DNA from: CAIOSQ01 sp044359885
GTDB taxonomy: Bacteria > Pseudomonadota > Alphaproteobacteria > CACIAM-22H2
NCBI GenBank assembly: GCA_044359885.1
Contig: JBIKLI010000053.1
Span: 1-17,091 of the forward strand
DNA length: 17,091 nt
Direction: 5' to 3'
The first letter of the stretch is position 1, and each line of letters opens with the position of its first letter. Made by a program: the position numbers and the translations under genes. Positions 15,838 to 17,091 of this stretch are shown piece by piece. The notes beneath the pieces were generated by a model that was not told the origin of the DNA, did no database searches, and worked only from the letters and a program-made list of their open reading frames with translations.

Positions 15838-16908
15838 ATGCGCCTTCGCCTCGCCATGCTCGCCGCGACCGTCCTGGCCGCCGCCTCCACCACCGCCTTC
15901 GCCCAGGGGGCGCCGCATGCCAAGGGCTTCTATGTCGGCGGCGCGCTCGGCGCCAATCTCGCCGGCGAACTCGACGCCAAGGTGAATTCGGCCAGCCTCG
16001 GCCTCAACAACAACAACGCCAGCTTCGACATGAAGACCGGCTACGCGGTGCTCGGGGCGATCGGCTATGCCTACGGCACCGGTCTGCGGGTCGAGATCGA
16101 GCCCGGTTACCGCCGCAGCGGGATCGACCGGGTCTCCCCGGCGGCTGGAAACACCAATCTTTCCGGACGGCTCGAAAACCTGTCGGCCATGCTCAATGCG
16201 ATCTACGACTTCGATCTCGGCACGTCGCTGGTTCCCTATCTGGGGATCGGCTTCGGCGGCAGCCGCGTCACTGGCAAGGTCGACGGCGAAGGCGAGAGCA
16301 AGTGGAAGCTGGCCTATCAGGGCATCGCCGGGATCGCCTATCCGCTGAGCCGGGACCTGAGGCTCGACCTTGGCTACCGCTATTTCGCGACGCCCGACGT
16401 CAAGTCCGGCGCCGACGTCGGCTCGATCGAGTACGAGAACCGCAGCCACAGCGTGTTGCTGGGGCTGCGCTACCACTTCGCGCCGCCGGCCGCGCCCGTC
16501 GCGCGGACGGCCGCGCCCGCCGTCGCAGCGGCGCCCGCGCCAGCCCCGGCTCCAGCCCCGGTCCCGCGGGCCGACATCCAGCGCGCCTTCGTCGTGTTCT
16601 TCGACTTCGACAAGTCCGACATCACGGCCGAAGCCGCCCGCGTGATCGCGCAGGCCGCCGACCATGCCCGCCGCGGCGGCGTGGCGCGCCTCGTCGTCAC
16701 CGGCCATACCGACACGTCCGGCACGCCGGCCTACAACCAGCGGCTGTCCGAGCGACGCGCAGCCAATGTCCGCGAAGCGCTGGTCCGGCAGGGGCTGGCG
16801 GCCAGCGCGATCTCGACCGTCGGCAAGGGCGAGAGCGAACCGCTGGTCAAGACCGGCGACGGCGTCCGCGAGGCCCAGAACCGCCGCGCCGAGATCGTGC
16901 TGCAGTGA
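15838..16908 (+). CDS. OmpA-family outer-membrane protein (beta-barrel plus peptidoglycan-binding domain)
   Basis: Anchors the outer membrane to peptidoglycan. The 356-residue protein has a signal peptide (MRLRLAMLAATVLAAASTTAFA, cleavage after residue 22). The N-terminal barrel of about 200 residues shows alternating aromatic/hydrophobic strands (GFYVGGALGANL, TGYAVLGAIGYAYGTGLRVEIEPGYRR, LVPYLGIGFGGSRV, LRLDLGYRYF, HSVLLGLRYHF). A Pro/Ala linker (about 219-246) follows, then an OmpA domain: FFDFDKSDITAEAARVI, VTGHTDTSGTPAYNQRLSERRAANV and NRRAEIVL, with the Asp of HTDTSG and the Arg of NRRAEI as expected diaminopimelate-binding residues. GGGGA (15826-15830) lies 7 nt before the ATG. The reading frame is open far upstream only because of overlap with dnaE2. 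Porin function is not established. Confidence 0.93.
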   Translation: MRLRLAMLAATVLAAASTTAFAQGAPHAKGFYVGGALGANLAGELDAKVNSASLGLNNNNASFDMKTGYAVLGAIGYAYGTGLRVEIEPGYRRSGIDRVSPAAGNTNLSGRLENLSAMLNAIYDFDLGTSLVPYLGIGFGGSRVTGKVDGEGESKWKLAYQGIAGIAYPLSRDLRLDLGYRYFATPDVKSGADVGSIEYENRSHSVLLGLRYHFAPPAAPVARTAAPAVAAAPAPAPAPAPVPRADIQRAFVVFFDFDKSDITAEAARVIAQAADHARRGGVARLVVTGHTDTSGTPAYNQRLSERRAANVREALVRQGLAASAISTVGKGESEPLVKTGDGVREAQNRRAEIVLQ

Positions 16909-16913
16909 ACCGG

Positions 16914-16933
16914 CGCGCGCCGGCCGGCGCGCG
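16914..16933. terminator. GC palindrome between convergent genes, possible bidirectional terminator
   Basis: A perfect 20-bp palindrome made only of G and C (two 10-bp halves meeting at 16923/16924) begins 5 nt after the OmpA-family stop and directly abuts the presumed stop of the minus-strand partial gene (16934-16936). Its position between convergent genes suits a bidirectional terminator, but neither side has a U-tract, and with no spare loop bases the hairpin would lose central pairs. Confidence 0.4.
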
Positions 16934-17091
16934 TCAGCGACGCGGCGGCTGAACGGCGACCGCATCGCCGCTGGACGACGCCGCACAGACAGGCAGGCTC
17001 GGTGGGTGGACAGCCGCTCTCTCGGAGGCGAAGCGCGCCACATCGCCGGGACCGGTCCGGGCCGCGCGTTCGAACAGCGCCCCCTGCTGCT
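16934..17091 (-). CDS. C-terminal fragment of an unidentified protein, cut by window edge
   Basis: On the minus strand one frame runs from the right edge (first complete codon at 17089) to a TGA at 16934-16936, giving 51 residues: QQGALFERAARTGPGDVARF, then an Ala/Ser/Pro-rich tail ending VQPPRR. Third codon positions are strongly G/C, as in the other genes, and the frame ends exactly at the palindrome that follows the OmpA-family gene. No domain is recognisable; the extreme tail looks non-conserved. The other minus-strand frame, open to 15154, is antisense to the OmpA-family gene and is less likely to be coding. It could still be non-coding intergenic DNA. Confidence 0.42.
   Translation of the reverse strand, partial: QQGALFERAARTGPGDVARFASERAAVHPPSLPVCAASSSGDAVAVQPPRR

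Noticed and set aside
16490..16575. Pro/Ala codon repeats as a tandem DNA repeat or CRISPR-like array
   Set aside because: They encode the low-complexity linker of the OmpA-family protein, with irregular units and no spacers.
15154..17043. 629-codon minus-strand open frame across the dnaE2 end and the OmpA-family gene
   Set aside because: Antisense to two well-supported genes; a different minus-strand frame ending at 16934 is the more likely coding frame at the right edge.

Overview
The window is a very GC-rich (about 70 %, strong G/C at third codon positions) chromosomal segment that reads as an alphaproteobacterium. A Rhodospirillales-like lineage is most likely; no species can be named. 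The evidence is the gene order dapA-smpB-UDG-NYN-folK-rpoZ-rsh, an ImuA-ImuB-DnaE2 cassette, and a direct-repeat LexA site of the alphaproteobacterial GTTC-N7-GTTC type. No mobile element, CRISPR array, tRNA or rRNA was seen. Coding density is very high.

Left part (1-5620), housekeeping: on the minus strand, folK, then rpoZ from its own clear sigma70-type promoter, then a bifunctional (p)ppGpp synthetase/hydrolase (rsh) that runs off the left edge after about 606 residues. Diverging from folK on the plus strand is a two-gene unit, a NYN/LabA-type (PIN-like) putative nuclease whose stop overlaps the start of a family-5 uracil-DNA glycosylase. This unit converges with the minus-strand pair dapA-smpB, and the two stop codons sit in one short palindrome.

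Middle part (5753-9876), plus strand: a Slt70-like periplasmic lytic transglycosylase, a fold-type II PLP threonine/serine dehydratase without an ACT domain, and an LpxR-family outer-membrane lipid A deacylase. They are packed with gaps of 25 nt and 1 nt and are probably one transcript.

Right part (9877-15664), plus strand: the SOS mutagenesis cassette imuA-imuB-dnaE2. A GAAC-N7-GAAC LexA site lies in the spacer of its only candidate promoter, and a GC-rich hairpin would begin at or near the 5' end of the mRNA. ImuB lacks the Y-family catalytic glutamate, DnaE2 keeps its three polymerase aspartates, and the DnaE2 PHP domain has lost metal-ligand histidines. This is the expected split, in which ImuA/ImuB are accessory and DnaE2 synthesises across lesions.

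Right end (15665-17091): an OmpA-family outer-membrane protein (beta-barrel, Pro/Ala linker, peptidoglycan-binding OmpA domain), preceded by a 9-bp direct repeat with 17-bp period. It is followed by a GC-rich 20-bp palindrome and the probable C-terminus of an unidentified minus-strand gene cut by the window edge.

I see no clearly undescribed multi-gene system. The points most worth a second look are the coupled NYN nuclease/uracil-DNA glycosylase pair, the regulatory architecture of the imuA leader, the dehydratase-LpxR coupling, and the 71-bp imuA/imuB overlap.
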